A stretch of 64,000 bases of DNA from Allobosea sp. GTDB lineage: Bacteria > Pseudomonadota > Alphaproteobacteria > Rhizobiales > Beijerinckiaceae. A program made the position numbers and the translations under genes. The stretch is from assembly GCF_017308075.1 (NCBI RefSeq), contig NZ_JAFKFX010000031.1, positions 1 to 64,000 of the forward strand. Direction: 5' to 3'. The notes below the pieces were generated by a model. It saw nothing but the letters and a program-made list of their open reading frames with translations, ran no database searches and was not told the DNA's origin. Below, piece after piece: positions 34,471-45,213 of the stretch. How positions within the stretch are numbered: the stretch's first letter is position 1; each line of letters starts with the position of its first letter.

Positions 34471-34978
34471 TGGAGGCTCCTTCGTTGAGGGCTTCAACAG
34501 AGGCGCGCAGAGTTAACAAAAGGTTGTCTCGCCCTCCGCGATCGACGCCGCGCGCGAGGCCGTGCAGCCGTGAGTTTGCGGTTCGACCGCCGGCCGGGCG
34601 TTAGGCGAAGCTTTACCCAGCGCTGCCAAGATCGCCTCGAAACGGATGGCGATCTGGAGCTGCCGCATGATCTATTTCGCCATCGCCTGTCTGGCGTCCG
34701 CGGCCGTGTTTCTTGAGATGGCTGATCGGGCGCCGGAGCTGCCCTGGCACGACTGACCGGCCACCTGGATCGCCACCCATCCACCTGCATCGATCAGCGC
34801 GGCGAAGCCGGTGGTGTATCAGCGTAGCTGCCATGCAACAGGTCGTCGATCGCCGCCGGCACGCACAGGCGCGATGCTCCTGCGAAATCCGTTGGCGTGG
34901 ATGCTCTCCTAGAACAGTGGCGGCGCAATTGCGGTTTCCGGAAGCTTCCGTACTATAAGACGGTCGAGAGGCTTCGGA
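34471..34978. other. Mostly non-coding accessory stretch
   Basis: Apart from a possible 29-residue peptide at 34667-34756, no ORF here shows coding character on either strand. The segment separates the Tat-signal gene from the broken Sel1-like gene and may be decayed sequence. Confidence 0.4.
34667..34756 (+). CDS. Possible 29-residue membrane peptide
   Basis: ATG 34667 is preceded by GGAG at seven bases. The product starts MIYFAIACLASAAVFLEMAD and ends PWHD, so about 16 hydrophobic residues are followed by a short acidic tail. The size and shape fit single-span small membrane proteins. Neither homologues nor a promoter could be confirmed, and a chance ORF is possible. Confidence 0.35.
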   Translation: MIYFAIACLASAAVFLEMADRAPELPWHD

Positions 34979-35863
34979 TTGGCTATGCAGAACAGGCGCA
35001 TCGTCGCGGCAGCGGCATTCGTGGCGCTCGCCGGCAGCGTCTACCTCATTTCCGAATCCTTTAGTGACCAGAATGTTGAGGCGACGGCTTGCGACGCACT
35101 CGCAGCCCACCCCAGCGATCCCCGAAAAAAGGGCGCAGGCGTCGCGCTGGGAAAGCTGCCATTTTAAAGCGCGATCGAAGAGTGCAGCAAGTCAGTAAAG
35201 CAGCATCCGAAGGTCGCTCGTTTCAAATATCAGATCGGGCGTGCCTTCGAGGCTGGCAAAGACCTTTCCAAGGCAAATGCCCTGTATCGGGAGGCGTCCG
35301 CGCTCGACTATCCGATGGCCGACTTCAACATCGCCATCGGGTATCACAATGAACGGAAATATGATCAGGCCCTCGAGGGCTTCAAGAAGGCTTTAGCTGA
35401 CGGTGTTTCTGTCGCAAGGTCGGAAATAGATAATTATTCATTTTCTGGTGATTTGCCCTCGGCGAAAGGTGTTCTTTCGGAAATAGTGGTGAGTAAAAAA
35501 CCAACCTTTGATTTCTCTAGTGCTGCCTATTACGCTTATGAATTTGCATCTCTATTCAATAATACATGTAAAAACATCGGCATTGGTGCTGCGGTCTATG
35601 ATTTGGAGCGACTGGCAAAGCGAAAAATGATGGGAGACATGTTGCGTGGCTTCGCGGCCGGCGAAGGGCGGCACGGCTATGGCAGCCGTGAAGCGGCGCT
35701 GGAGAACGGGCTGACGGTCGGCGCGGTCGTATCCGCGAGCATTCAGCAGCAAGCCGCTTTCGCAAAACGCGATGCCCAGACCTTCTATGATCGCTACCAG
35801 TGCCGTGGCCCGGTATCCGACGCGTTTTTAAGCAATCTGAGGGAATGGGTGCGGACCCTGTAG
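34979..35863 (+). pseudogene. Sel1/TPR-repeat secreted protein with in-frame TAA
   Basis: A TTG (34979) or ATG (34985) start behind GAGAGG leads to a signal segment (IVAAAAFVALAGSVYLISES) and then ACDALAAHPSDP. TAA at 35165-35167 stops it after 62 codons. The same frame continues open to 35863 with AIEECSKSVKQHPKVARFKYQ, GRAFEAGKDLSKANALYREA and DYPMADFNIAIGY, the usual Sel1-like repeat series. The restored protein would be 294 codons. ATG 35315 could yield only the last 182 residues. Positions about 35400-35590 are clearly AT-rich, unlike the neighbourhood, suggesting foreign origin. One point change explains the break. Confidence 0.72.
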
Positions 35864-36089
35864 AGCCGGATCCGTTTGGCTTGGAACAAGCTGAGCCGCG
35901 CCGGCGCGCGCAGTCTCGTCAGCAGGCTTGCCGTTCCGACCCTCGAAACCCGGTCGGCGAGGCCGCCTAGGCCGCGCCCATGCGGTTTCCTGATTTTCCG
36001 GAGCGGGGGCGCTCGGAAATTGATTTGCGTCATAGGCGCCTGCCGCTCAAGGTCTAGACTCTCCTGCCGCATCGGGGAGGCCGCTATCC

Positions 36090-36296
36090 ATGACGAACAA
36101 GGAATGGCTGGATCGACTGGCGAAACTGGAGCGCGAGCAGATCGATCATTATCGCGCGGGACGGGCGAGCGAGGGCGATGCTGTCGGCCTGACCATATGC
36201 AGCTTGATAAGTGAGGGCCGCGCCCAGGGCTTCAGCGTGCCGGATGGCAGGCCTCCGATCGCCGGGAGCGCCGAAGCCGGCCGTGCCCACGGGTAG
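36090..36296 (+). CDS. Small hypothetical protein
   Basis: A 68-residue protein starting MTNKEWLDRLAKLEREQIDH, with a charged amphipathic helix at the start and a Gly/Ala/Arg-rich end. GGGGAGG lies nine bases upstream of the ATG. The first 30 codons use the host's bias; the end is less convincing. No family recognised and no partner genes nearby. Confidence 0.5.
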   Translation: MTNKEWLDRLAKLEREQIDHYRAGRASEGDAVGLTICSLISEGRAQGFSVPDGRPPIAGSAEAGRAHG

Positions 36297-36684
36297 CGGG
36301 CTCGTATCGGCGCCTCCGCTTTGCGCGTCAGCTAGATTGCCGCGCGTCCGTTCGGACGCGGTCACGGTGATCTGTCTCAATGTTATCGCATCGGAGCTTT
36401 CGGAAAAGTGGAGTCCACTTTTCGGTCCTTTGCGATAGCTGCCTCGGCGTATCCGGCCGGTCGGCAGGGGCTTGCTGGCCCGGCGAACGATGCCGAGCGC
36501 AGTGAGGCCTTCACGAGCGGGATGCAATGCTCGGGCACGCGCGGAAACAACACGCCCTCGAGGCAGGCCGGGCCGCCGGTCCGGCGTCGGGGTGCATGGG
36601 GCGGGACCTGCCGGGTCTGCGGCCGGTCCTGCCTCAAGCCTGCTGCACGCCGTGGATTCGGCGCGCGGCAGGGGGCGCGCAGTT
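36297..36684. other. Intergenic stretch containing a palindromic repeat
   Basis: Besides the palindrome at 36384-36438, nothing with coding character is seen. Reading frames through the segment are low-complexity Arg/Ala/Gly. Confidence 0.4.
36384..36438. repeat. Rhizobiales-type palindrome (GGAAAAGTGGAGTCCACTTTTC)
   Basis: The core CGGAAAAGTGGA-G-TCCACTTTTCGG is a near-perfect inverted repeat, flanked by TATCGCATCGG and CCTTTGCGATA, which also pair. The motif is a very common intergenic element in Hyphomicrobiales genomes. Confidence 0.7.
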
Positions 36685-36888
36685 TCAGGGAAGGACGCTG
36701 TTGCCGAAGAAGTCGGTCTGGCGTGTCGGCGCGCCGATGCCCGGCTGGGTGTAGCGCGGCCCTTCGGAGGAGGGCGGCGCGCCGGTCGATACGCAACCGG
36801 ACAGGGCGGGCGAGAGCAGTACGGCCATGATGCAGCTCACTGCAATGAACCTGGTGGGCTTGCGTCTGTCTGCATCTGGTCTGTGCAT
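36685..36888 (-). CDS. Small lipoprotein
   Basis: A 67-residue protein with a signal segment FIAVSCIMAVLLSPALSGC and a lipobox LSGC with the cysteine at residue 32. The mature part of about 36 residues is Pro/Gly/Ser/Thr-rich and ends QTDFFGNSVLP. AAGGA precedes ATG 36888. Asp is absent at +2 (Val), so outer-membrane sorting is expected. It lies downstream of the AspT-AsdA genes on the same strand, 63 bases beyond the stop, and may belong to their transcript. Function unknown. Confidence 0.65.
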   Translation of the reverse strand: MHRPDADRRKPTRFIAVSCIMAVLLSPALSGCVSTGAPPSSEGPRYTQPGIGAPTRQTDFFGNSVLP

Positions 36889-36951
36889 GGATCGCTTCCT
36901 TAGAAGGGCGTGGGCAGGAGCTGACGTCGCCGGGAGGCGTACGCCCGACCT

Positions 36952-38637
36952 TTATCTCGCCATCAGGGCGACAAGGATAGGCCCCCAGGCTGTGAGCAGG
37001 ATGTTGCCGATCGCATAGGGCACTGTGTAGCCGAGGGCGGGGATGCTGCTTTGTGCCTCGTCCTGCACGGCCCTGAGCGCGGCTGTGATGGTGCCCGCGC
37101 CGGCGCAGGCGCCGAGCACGATGAGCGGGTTCATCTTCAGCACGTAGTATCCGAACAGAATGCCGACGATATGCGGCAGCAGCGACGAGACGAGGCCGAC
37201 GACGATCAGGCTGGCTCCGGTCGCCTTGAGCCCGGCGACGAAGCTCGGCCCGGCCCCGATTCCGACAATGCCGATGAAGATGCAAAGCCCGACCGTGTCG
37301 AAGATCCAGATGGCCGGCTCGGGAATGCGGCCGAAGAAGGGATAGGCCGAACGAAGCCAGCCGAAGACCAGGCCCATGAATAGGGCGCCGCCGCTCGCCG
37401 TCAGCGTCAGGGGGATGCCCCAGACGACCACGGAGAGCAGGCCGAACAGACCTCCGAGGAAAATGCCCAGTCCGACGAAGATCATGTCCGTCGCCGAGGT
37501 CTGGCGGTCGGGATAGCCGAGTTCGGCGGCGGCTCGCTCGACCTCCGCCAGCGGCCCGACCAGGGACATCATATCGCCGCGGTTCACCTTCGTCGCCGGA
37601 GTGATCGGCATCGCGATGCCGGCCCGCGTCAGCTTGGACATGAAGACGCCGCGCGCGAAGGCGCCTTGCGCCAGCTCCGCCAGGGACCGGCCATCGATCG
37701 TGCGATTGGTCAGGACCACGTCGAGCGACTCGAGCGGGATGTCGAGCAGCTCGGGGTCGCTGACCTCCGGACCGATGACGTCGCCCCGGGCGGCGTGGAT
37801 CTCGTATTTCGCCATCACAGCGATGACGTCGCCGGCCTGGATCCGGTGGTCCGAGGCATGGTCGAACAGGGTGGGGCCGGAGCGGACCCGCAGCACGAAG
37901 GCGCGGACCCCCTTGGTGGAGGCTTCGAGTTCGCCGATGGTCTTGCCGGCCAGGGCCGGGTTCTCGACCCGATAGGCGCGGACATCGAACAGCCGCGCGG
38001 CCGAGGTTACGCCCTCCGCATGGCCGGTGGCGGCGCCCGAGGCCGCTTGCAGCGCCGCGGCCGCTTCGCGGAGATCGATGCGCATCAGCTTCGGGCCGAT
38101 CTTCGGCAGGAACCAGACCAGCACGGCCGTCCCGACCAGATAGGTGACGGCATAGGCAACGGGGATGTTGTTGACGAGCGCGTCTCGCTGCGCCTGCGGC
38201 AGGTCGAGCCGCTGGATCGCCTCGCCGGCGGTGCCGATCACCGTTGATTCCGAAAAGGCGCCGGCAAGCAGGCCGGCGGCCGTGCCCATGTCGAAGTCCA
38301 GCAGCTTCGCGAAGGTCAGGGCGGCCAGCAGGCAGGTGACGCAGAGCACGACGGTGAGCGCCATCTGCGGCAGGGCGTCGCGTTTCAGGGCACGGAAGAA
38401 CTGCGGCCCGACCTTGTAGCCGGTGGTGAACAGGAAAAGATCGAAGAACACCGTCTTCACGGTGGTCGGTACCTTGATGTCGAGTTGTCCGACCAGCACG
38501 CCGGCCATCAGGCAACCGACGACCACGCCCAGGCTGAAACTGCCGAATTTCAGCCGGCCGATCAGGAAGCCGAGCGCGACCGTCAGGAAGACTGCGAGCT
38601 CGGGATTGTTGCGCAGACCCTCGACAACGAAACCCAT
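36952..38637 (-). CDS. Aspartate:alanine exchanger family protein (AspT paralogue 1)
   Basis: A 561-residue membrane protein of the AAE family. Two membrane halves flank a cytosolic region with two RCK_C/TrkA-C domains (about 205-370). The first half carries FDLFLFTTGYKVGPQFFRAL and the pore-like GLLAGAFSESTVIGTAGEAI. The second half carries FFGRIPEPAIWIFDTVGLCIFIGIVG and the pseudo-repeat GACAGAGTITAAL. AspT swaps external aspartate for internal alanine in step with AsdA. It lies directly downstream of asdA, 87 bases away. Its pore motif SESTVIG differs from that of the second paralogue, so the two may carry different substrates. Confidence 0.85.
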   Translation of the reverse strand: MGFVVEGLRNNPELAVFLTVALGFLIGRLKFGSFSLGVVVGCLMAGVLVGQLDIKVPTTVKTVFFDLFLFTTGYKVGPQFFRALKRDALPQMALTVVLCVTCLLAALTFAKLLDFDMGTAAGLLAGAFSESTVIGTAGEAIQRLDLPQAQRDALVNNIPVAYAVTYLVGTAVLVWFLPKIGPKLMRIDLREAAAALQAASGAATGHAEGVTSAARLFDVRAYRVENPALAGKTIGELEASTKGVRAFVLRVRSGPTLFDHASDHRIQAGDVIAVMAKYEIHAARGDVIGPEVSDPELLDIPLESLDVVLTNRTIDGRSLAELAQGAFARGVFMSKLTRAGIAMPITPATKVNRGDMMSLVGPLAEVERAAAELGYPDRQTSATDMIFVGLGIFLGGLFGLLSVVVWGIPLTLTASGGALFMGLVFGWLRSAYPFFGRIPEPAIWIFDTVGLCIFIGIVGIGAGPSFVAGLKATGASLIVVGLVSSLLPHIVGILFGYYVLKMNPLIVLGACAGAGTITAALRAVQDEAQSSIPALGYTVPYAIGNILLTAWGPILVALMAR

Positions 38638-38724
38638 CTCCTGCCTCGCTGGAAAGCCGGGCCGTCCCGTCGGCGGACCGGCATCTGACGCAAGATCAAC
38701 TGGCGGACGTCACGACGCGCACAG

Positions 38725-40368
38725 TCATGCCTTCTTGGTGCCTCCTGGCGATTTCGTGGTGGCGAGCGCCTGGTTGTAGGCGTCGAAGGCCTGGCGGTAG
38801 CCGCGTGCCACGGCGCGGGTGGCGCGGCCGATCTGGCTGTAGACCTCGTCGTCGAGATTGGCGAAGGAGACGCGGACCGACCAGTCCGGAGCATGGAAGC
38901 CGCCTCCGTTCAGGAGCACGATGCCGTGGTCCTCTGCCAGGCGGAAGACGATGTCGAGCGGGTGGATGTGCTCCTTCATATAGGTCACGACCTCCGGCCC
39001 GACATATTTGTTGGCCCAGAACTCGAAATCGACGAGGCCGTAATAGCGATCGTGCAGCGGATTGTCCGGCACCTCGATGCCCAGCCCCTCCACCATGCGC
39101 TGGGCGCGCGAGTGGACGATCTCCATGCAGGTCTTCTGGTAGAGCTTGGCCTCGTCCATCATTTCCGACAGCGAGAACAGCGCCATCATCACCTGTTGCG
39201 GCAGCGACAGGCCGGCGGTGTGGTTGAGCGCGACGTCGCGGCTGTCGGCGACGATGCGGTCGATCATCTTGATCTCACGCGGCTTCAGGGTGAGTGCGCC
39301 ATAGCGCTTGTCGAGCGCCGTCAGGGTGTTCGCGGGATGCTTCGCAATCGCCTTGTCGAAGATGTTGTCGCGGTGGATCGCGATGACGCCGAGCCGCCAG
39401 CCGGTGCAGCCGAAATACTTGGAATAGGAGTAGACGCCGATCGTGTTGTGGGGCAGGGCGCCGAGCAGGCCGCGGAAGCCCTTCACGAAGGTGCCGTAGA
39501 CGTCGTCGGTCAGCAGCATCAGATCGGGACGCTTGGTCTTAACGAGCTTGACGATCTTGGCGATGGTCTCCTCGCTGAGGGCGACAGCATAGGGATTGCC
39601 GGGGTTGACGACGAAGAAGGCCTTGATCTTCGGGTCCTCGAGCTTCTTCAGCTCCTCGTCGGTGAACTGGAAGCGGTTCTCCTGGGAGGCCGCCACCGTG
39701 ACGATATTGAGCCCGTAATCCTCGAGATGCGGCATTTCGAGATAGGGGGTGAAGATCGGTGTCGCCAGCGCGATGGTGTCGCCGGGGTTGAGGAGCCGGT
39801 TGGCCTTCAGCGACTTGAAAATGTAGCACATCGCCGCCGTGCCGCCCTCGACGGCATAGAGGTCGAACTGGCCGGCGGGCCGCGGCTCGCCGCACATCGC
39901 CCACATCAGGTATTCGTGCACGATCCGCTCATTATGGACGAGCATGCGGTCGGGAACCGGGTAGTTGTCGCCGATGATCGAGTCGACGAGCTCGTGCACG
40001 AAGGCGTCGGGCTTGAAGTCGAATTTCTTGACGGCGAAGGCGACCATGTCGCGCAGGAAGGTGGCGCCGGGGGAATCCTTGTGTGCGGCGAGCCATTCGT
40101 CCAGCCGCATGGCGATTCCATCGGCCTTGGGCATGCCGCCGATGCCCGCCGGCTTGCTCATCACCCTCCGGCTTTCGGTGATCGCGAATTGACCGAGCAG
40201 GAAGAAGCCTTCGCGCGGCGTCGTCGCAACCCAGTTCGGATTGCCGCGTCCGGCATTGAGCATGGCGATCGAGGAATTCTGGGCGGTCAGCTTGGCGAGC
40301 CGGATCAGCTCGTCCTTGATCTCGAAGGGGCTGAGCGTCTCGAAGGTCCGCAGCGTGACAGGATCCAT
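38725..40368 (-). CDS. asdA: Aspartate 4-decarboxylase / aspartate aminotransferase AsdA
   Basis: A 547-residue fold-type I PLP enzyme of normal length for AsdA. It converts L-aspartate to L-alanine plus CO2, using a cytoplasmic proton. The PLP lysine lies in GVYSYSKYFGCTGWRLGVI. Further signs are NAGRGNPNWVATTPREGFFLLGQFA, here at about residues 38-64, and LLTDDVYGTF. Homologues form dodecamers and also transaminate. It sits between two AspT paralogues on the same strand, forming a proton-motive aspartate decarboxylation cycle like that of Tetragenococcus. Confidence 0.93.
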   Translation of the reverse strand: MDPVTLRTFETLSPFEIKDELIRLAKLTAQNSSIAMLNAGRGNPNWVATTPREGFFLLGQFAITESRRVMSKPAGIGGMPKADGIAMRLDEWLAAHKDSPGATFLRDMVAFAVKKFDFKPDAFVHELVDSIIGDNYPVPDRMLVHNERIVHEYLMWAMCGEPRPAGQFDLYAVEGGTAAMCYIFKSLKANRLLNPGDTIALATPIFTPYLEMPHLEDYGLNIVTVAASQENRFQFTDEELKKLEDPKIKAFFVVNPGNPYAVALSEETIAKIVKLVKTKRPDLMLLTDDVYGTFVKGFRGLLGALPHNTIGVYSYSKYFGCTGWRLGVIAIHRDNIFDKAIAKHPANTLTALDKRYGALTLKPREIKMIDRIVADSRDVALNHTAGLSLPQQVMMALFSLSEMMDEAKLYQKTCMEIVHSRAQRMVEGLGIEVPDNPLHDRYYGLVDFEFWANKYVGPEVVTYMKEHIHPLDIVFRLAEDHGIVLLNGGGFHAPDWSVRVSFANLDDEVYSQIGRATRAVARGYRQAFDAYNQALATTKSPGGTKKA

Positions 40369-40417
40369 GACATGCTCCCGGTAAGAGGCTGAGATCGAAG
40401 GTTTTCCTTGGTCCGCG

Positions 40418-42109
40418 CTAGGTCAGCAGCATGATGATCACCATGCCCCAGATCGTCAGGAGGGTGTTTCCGACCGCATAGGTCACAGTGTAACCGAGGG
40501 CGGGGACCTGGCTCTTGGCAGTCTCGCAGATCATGCCGAGCGCAGCGGTCGTGGTGCGTGCCCCGGCGCAAGCGCCGAGCAGGATCGCCGGGTCGAAGCG
40601 GAAGATGTATTTGCCGGCGAACATCGCCAGGACCAGCGGGAGCGTGGTTGCCAGAGCGCCCCAGAGGAAGAGGCCGACACCTTGCGTCTGCAGTCCCTTG
40701 ACGAAGCCGGGACCGGCCGAGATGCCGACGACCGCGATGAACATGTTGAGGCCGACCGAGTTCATGAACCAGACCGTCGAGCTCGGAATGCGGCCGAAGA
40801 CCGGGCGTACCGAGCGCAGCCAGCCGAAGACCAGGCCGGAGATCAGCGCGCCGCCGGCTGTCGACAATGTCAGCGGCACGCCGCCGACCTTGAAGACGAG
40901 TGCGCCGATCAGCGCGCCGAGCGTGATCGCGGCGCCGATGAAGGCGACGTCGGCGACATCGCTCGGCCGGTCGGGATGGCCGATGACCTTGGCGACGGCC
41001 GCGATGTCCTGGGTGCGGCCGACGATCGTCAGGATATCGCCGCGATGGATCACGGTGTTGGCGTGGATCGGGATATGGGTCGCGGTGGCGCCGCGCACGA
41101 TCCTGCGCAGGAAGACGCCGCGGGCCGATGGCAGCCGCGAGAGTTCCGCAAGCGTCTTGCCATTGGCTTCGTTGCTGGTGACGTAGACGTCGACGCCCTC
41201 TGCCTTCACGTCGAGCAGCTCGGGGTCCTCGACCTCTTCGGCATTGTGGCCGATCAGGTTGACGAGCACTTCGCGCGGCCCGGCGACGGCGACGATGTCG
41301 CCTTCCTGGAGGATGGTGTCGGTGGTCGCATCCATCATCACGCCGTCGCGGCGGATGCGCTCGACGAAGACGCGCGCATCGGGCACCAGCGCCTCGGCCT
41401 CGGCCGCGCGCATGCCGGCGACCTTGGCGCCGGCCCGGACCCGGAAGGCACGCAGCTCGAAGCGTCGCCAGACCGAACCGGCGCCGCCGATTTCCTTGTC
41501 GCCGCCGAGCCGCGCTTCGTAGTCCTTGCAGGCCTTGACGAGGTCGATGTTGAGCAGCTTGGGGCCGAGCAGGGCGAGGACGATCGCCGACCCCACCGTG
41601 CCGAAGATATAGGTCACCGCATAGGCGACCGGCATGGCGTCGAGATATTCCTTGGTCTGTTCGGGTGAGAGGCCGAGGCGGTTGATCGCATCGGTCGCTA
41701 GCCCCATCGAGGCCGAGATGGTCTGCGAGCCCGCATAGAGGCCGGCGGCGTAGCCGGGATGGTATCCGGCGATCTTGGCGATGATGACCGGAATCGCCAG
41801 ACAGAAGACGGTGACGACGACCGCGAAGATCGCCTGCGGTGCGCCGTCCTTGGCGATGCCGCGGACGAATTGCGGTCCGACGCCGTAGCCGACGGCGAAC
41901 AGGAACATCAGGAAGAACGTCGATTTGACGTTGGGCGAGATCGTGATGCCGAGCTGGCCGATGACGACCGCGGCGATCAGCGTCGAGGTCACTGCGCCGA
42001 GGCTGAAGCCCTTATAGGCGAAGCCGCCGACATAATAGCCGATGGCCAGTGACAGGAAGAGCGCGATCTCCGGATAACTGCGCAACGTACTGGCGAACCA
42101 GTCGAACAT
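40418..42109 (-). CDS. aspT: Aspartate:alanine exchanger family protein (AspT paralogue 2)
   Basis: A 563-residue AAE-family exchanger with two membrane halves and two central RCK_C domains (about 210-380). Distinctive segments are [45 protein letters not shown] as first-half pore motif, and [20 protein letters not shown] in the second half. GGAG precedes ATG 42109. It lies upstream of asdA with 49 bases between and is the better candidate for the true Asp/Ala exchanger. That preference over paralogue 1 is only an inference from gene order. Confidence 0.87.
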   Translation of the reverse strand: MFDWFASTLRSYPEIALFLSLAIGYYVGGFAYKGFSLGAVTSTLIAAVVIGQLGITISPNVKSTFFLMFLFAVGYGVGPQFVRGIAKDGAPQAIFAVVVTVFCLAIPVIIAKIAGYHPGYAAGLYAGSQTISASMGLATDAINRLGLSPEQTKEYLDAMPVAYAVTYIFGTVGSAIVLALLGPKLLNIDLVKACKDYEARLGGDKEIGGAGSVWRRFELRAFRVRAGAKVAGMRAAEAEALVPDARVFVERIRRDGVMMDATTDTILQEGDIVAVAGPREVLVNLIGHNAEEVEDPELLDVKAEGVDVYVTSNEANGKTLAELSRLPSARGVFLRRIVRGATATHIPIHANTVIHRGDILTIVGRTQDIAAVAKVIGHPDRPSDVADVAFIGAAITLGALIGALVFKVGGVPLTLSTAGGALISGLVFGWLRSVRPVFGRIPSSTVWFMNSVGLNMFIAVVGISAGPGFVKGLQTQGVGLFLWGALATTLPLVLAMFAGKYIFRFDPAILLGACAGARTTTAALGMICETAKSQVPALGYTVTYAVGNTLLTIWGMVIIMLLT

Positions 42110-42164
42110 GGGAGGTCTCCTGATCTGGCGACGCTGTTCCTGTATCGAAGGTGGGCAGGGACGA

Positions 42165-44927
42165 TCAGGGGGGGCGCGACTTCTTGCGGCCGGTTTCGTG
42201 GCTGGCACTTTTCTTGCCCGGTAGACTGTCGATCTTGAGCAGCTTCAGGCCTCTGGCCTTCTCGTAGCCATGGATTTCCTTCACATCGAGCTTGCGCATG
42301 AAGGTGATCGTCTCGTGGGTCACGACCTGGCCCGGCACCAGGATCGGGAAGCCCGGCGGGTAGGGGATCACGAAATTGGCCGAGACCATCTCCGGTCCGT
42401 CCTTGAGCCGACGGTCGCATTCCGGGCCGTCGACCGGGACGTATTCGCACTGCTCTTCGCGATAGGCGCCGAAGAAGGCCGAGCGGATATCGCCCTCGGG
42501 CGTGGTGTCGCCGGCATCCTGCCGGAAGGTCTCATGGAAATGGCTGAAGTTCGGCAGGTCCGGCACGTCCTTCATCAGGCTCTGCACCTTCGCGGTGAAG
42601 GCCTTGCGCTCGGACTCCCCGCCATGTTTGAGGCGCGTCTCGATGCCTTCGCTGATCTTCAATAGGACGCTGATCAGCAGGGCGACGTCGCTGCGGGTGT
42701 TGTTGATGTTGGACTGGAGCAGCACGGAATTGCGCGAGGTCTTGTTGACCTGGATGTTGTATTGCGCCGCGAGCAGCCCCTTGAAGCTGGTGCCGTCGAA
42801 GCCGGCCGTGCCGCAGACCAGGGTCATGCGGGTCGGATCGAGGCAGAACTCGTCCTCGCGCATGCTGCGCAACTGGTCGTCCCAACGAGTTCCGGGCGCC
42901 AGGAAGTCGACGAAGCCGCTGCGGCGGTATTCGGCGGGTACCATGCCGTCGGCGCCGACGATGCTGAAATACTTCGCGATCACCGGATGCGAATTGACCT
43001 CGCGGCGAATGTCGAGCGCGACCTCGATCGCGTTCATCACCAGCCCGTAGCCCTCGAGCTCCATCTGCCGCCGCGCGACATCGAGGCTGGCGATCAGCTG
43101 CTGGTTGGGGCTGGTCGAGGCATGGGTGAAGACGGCCTCGTGGAACTGCGCCTCGACCCTGTGGAAATCGACGTCGCGTACCAGCACCATCGAGCCCTGG
43201 CGGATCGCCGACATTGATTTGTGGGTCGAATTGGTCTGGTAGACGCGCAGGCGGATGGCCCGGGGATCGGGGATCAGGCGCGTATCGAGCAGCTTCTCGA
43301 GCGAGGGGGTGGCGCCCAGCTCGGCCAGTTGGCGCTCATGCTCGGCAATGGCGTCGGGCGTCTGGGCCCAGACCTCGATGTCGGCGGCCGCGCCCATGCC
43401 GGTGCGCGGACGCAGGAAGGGCGACCAGCGTGCGAAGCCGAACCAGGCCTCATCCCAGAGGAAGATCAGGTCCGGCTTGATCGCCAGGCATTCCTCCATC
43501 ACCCGGCGCGTGTTGTAGATGTGGCCGTCGAAGGTGCAGTTGGTCAGGTCGACCATCTTGACCCGGTCGAGCCGGCCTTCCGCCTTCAAATCGAGCAGCG
43601 CCTTCTTGATCGTGCGCAGCGGCACGGCCCCGTACATCGAGAATTCCACCATCGGGAAGGCCTCGACATAGAAGGGCTGGGCGCCGCTCAGCACGAGGCC
43701 GTAATGGTGCGATTTGTGGCAGTTGCGGTCGAGGATGACGATGTCGCCGGGCGCGACCAGGGCCTGCAGCACCATCTTGTTCGAGGTGCTGGTGCCGTTG
43801 GTGACGAAGAAGACGTGGTCGGCCCCGAAGGCGCGCGCCGCCATTTCCTGCGCCCGCTTGATGTTGCCGGTCGGCTCCAGCAGGCTGTCGAGGCCGCCGG
43901 TCGTGGCGCTGCTCTCGGCGAGGAAGAGGTTGATGCCGTAGAACTGGCCCATGTCGCGGATCCAGGGCGAGCGGAACACCGATTTGCCGCGCGCGATCGG
44001 CAGCGCGTGAAAGGTGGCGATCGGCCTTTGCGCATAGAGTTTGAGATTGTCGAAGAATGGCGTCTCGTAGCGCGCCTGGATCCCCTCCAGCACCGAGAGG
44101 TGCAATTCGAGCGGCTCCTCGATCTGGTACATCACCCGGCGGATCATCGCGGCGCGCGGATCGCCGGCGAGCTTCTCGACGCGCCGGTCGGAAAGCAGGT
44201 AGATGTCGAGCTCGGGGCGGATCGCCTTCAGCCCGGCGGCGAGGCGCAGCGACAGATCGGCTTCGTCCGCGGTCGCGAGCAGCGGCTGCTGGGCGGCGAG
44301 CACGCTTCGCAGCACCGGCGCATCGTGACGCGAGCGCAAGGCGAAGCCCTCATAGATCGCTACGGCGCCGATGTCGGGGTTCACCACGGCGGCGCAGACC
44401 GCATCCTCGAGGCTGCCCACCGGAATGGCCTCGTAGATGAATGCGTCCTCCGCCCTCCGCAGCCGGCGGAACTCGCTGGCGATATGGGACCAGCGTGAAG
44501 CGGGCGCCGGCGTCACGGCCAGGAACTCGAAATAAGGCCGATAGCTCCGGGGTTCGCTGAGCGCCGGGGGCAGAAGATCGCCCGGCTCGGGCAGCGAGAG
44601 GTCTCCCGATTGCCACTCCCGTGCGTCGTGTTTGTAGTTGCCGGTGATGATCCCGACCGAGATGCGCTTCGCCAGCGCTAGGAAACCCGCCTTGTCGTCG
44701 CCGAGCAGCTTCTCGCGGAGCACGCTCATCAGCTCGATGCCCGGGAAGGCGTGGAACTCCTCTGTCACGCCGACATCGGCGAGCGCCGTCTCGACCGCCA
44801 TCCGCTCGCCAGTGCCGCCGGCCCAGGCACGGGCGGTCGCGTGGAGCTCCCGCCACCGGTCGTGGCGTCCCGAAGGCGCCGAAAAGAAATGGTCGATAGA
44901 GTGCGATTCCTGGGTAGTGGAAGCCAT
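42165..44927 (-). CDS. Large Orn/Lys/Arg decarboxylase-family PLP enzyme
   Basis: A 920-residue fold-type I decarboxylase, about 170-200 residues longer than E. coli AdiA/CadA/SpeC because of an extended N-terminal region. The PLP lysine is in [17 protein letters not shown]. Other family marks are [48 protein letters not shown] and the C-terminal [10 protein letters not shown] and [13 protein letters not shown]. It decarboxylates a basic amino acid, consuming a proton; which one cannot be read here. It is the first gene of the minus-strand cluster, 55 bases before aspT paralogue 2. Confidence 0.9.
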   Translation of the reverse strand: MASTTQESHSIDHFFSAPSGRHDRWRELHATARAWAGGTGERMAVETALADVGVTEEFHAFPGIELMSVLREKLLGDDKAGFLALAKRISVGIITGNYKHDAREWQSGDLSLPEPGDLLPPALSEPRSYRPYFEFLAVTPAPASRWSHIASEFRRLRRAEDAFIYEAIPVGSLEDAVCAAVVNPDIGAVAIYEGFALRSRHDAPVLRSVLAAQQPLLATADEADLSLRLAAGLKAIRPELDIYLLSDRRVEKLAGDPRAAMIRRVMYQIEEPLELHLSVLEGIQARYETPFFDNLKLYAQRPIATFHALPIARGKSVFRSPWIRDMGQFYGINLFLAESSATTGGLDSLLEPTGNIKRAQEMAARAFGADHVFFVTNGTSTSNKMVLQALVAPGDIVILDRNCHKSHHYGLVLSGAQPFYVEAFPMVEFSMYGAVPLRTIKKALLDLKAEGRLDRVKMVDLTNCTFDGHIYNTRRVMEECLAIKPDLIFLWDEAWFGFARWSPFLRPRTGMGAAADIEVWAQTPDAIAEHERQLAELGATPSLEKLLDTRLIPDPRAIRLRVYQTNSTHKSMSAIRQGSMVLVRDVDFHRVEAQFHEAVFTHASTSPNQQLIASLDVARRQMELEGYGLVMNAIEVALDIRREVNSHPVIAKYFSIVGADGMVPAEYRRSGFVDFLAPGTRWDDQLRSMREDEFCLDPTRMTLVCGTAGFDGTSFKGLLAAQYNIQVNKTSRNSVLLQSNINNTRSDVALLISVLLKISEGIETRLKHGGESERKAFTAKVQSLMKDVPDLPNFSHFHETFRQDAGDTTPEGDIRSAFFGAYREEQCEYVPVDGPECDRRLKDGPEMVSANFVIPYPPGFPILVPGQVVTHETITFMRKLDVKEIHGYEKARGLKLLKIDSLPGKKSASHETGRKKSRPP

Positions 44928-45213
44928 CTCGATGCCCCATCTCTGTGGCGATTTGGGCCGGCCGTGATTATCCGGAGCAGGGTTGGAAGGTGCCGCCGCA
45001 CCGTCCAGTACTCGGCACCGGCAAGCTCAACACAACCGGTGCGTTCGGCGTATTGTCCTTAGGGACAGGTTATCGCGCTGCCGAATTCGCTAGTATCGGA
45101 CTGCCGCCGGAGACCTGACACGATCGAAGCCCGCTTGCGAGCACGGTGTTCCGCCCGGCTCGTCCGGCCGGTGCGCAGCGCGACTGTGGTGCAACCGCCT
45201 CGGAGTTCTCGCC

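Noticed and set aside
32248-36900. Integrated prophage or ICE at tRNA-Ser
   Set aside because: No integrase, phage gene or duplicated tRNA 3' end was found, so only a decayed accessory stretch is claimed.
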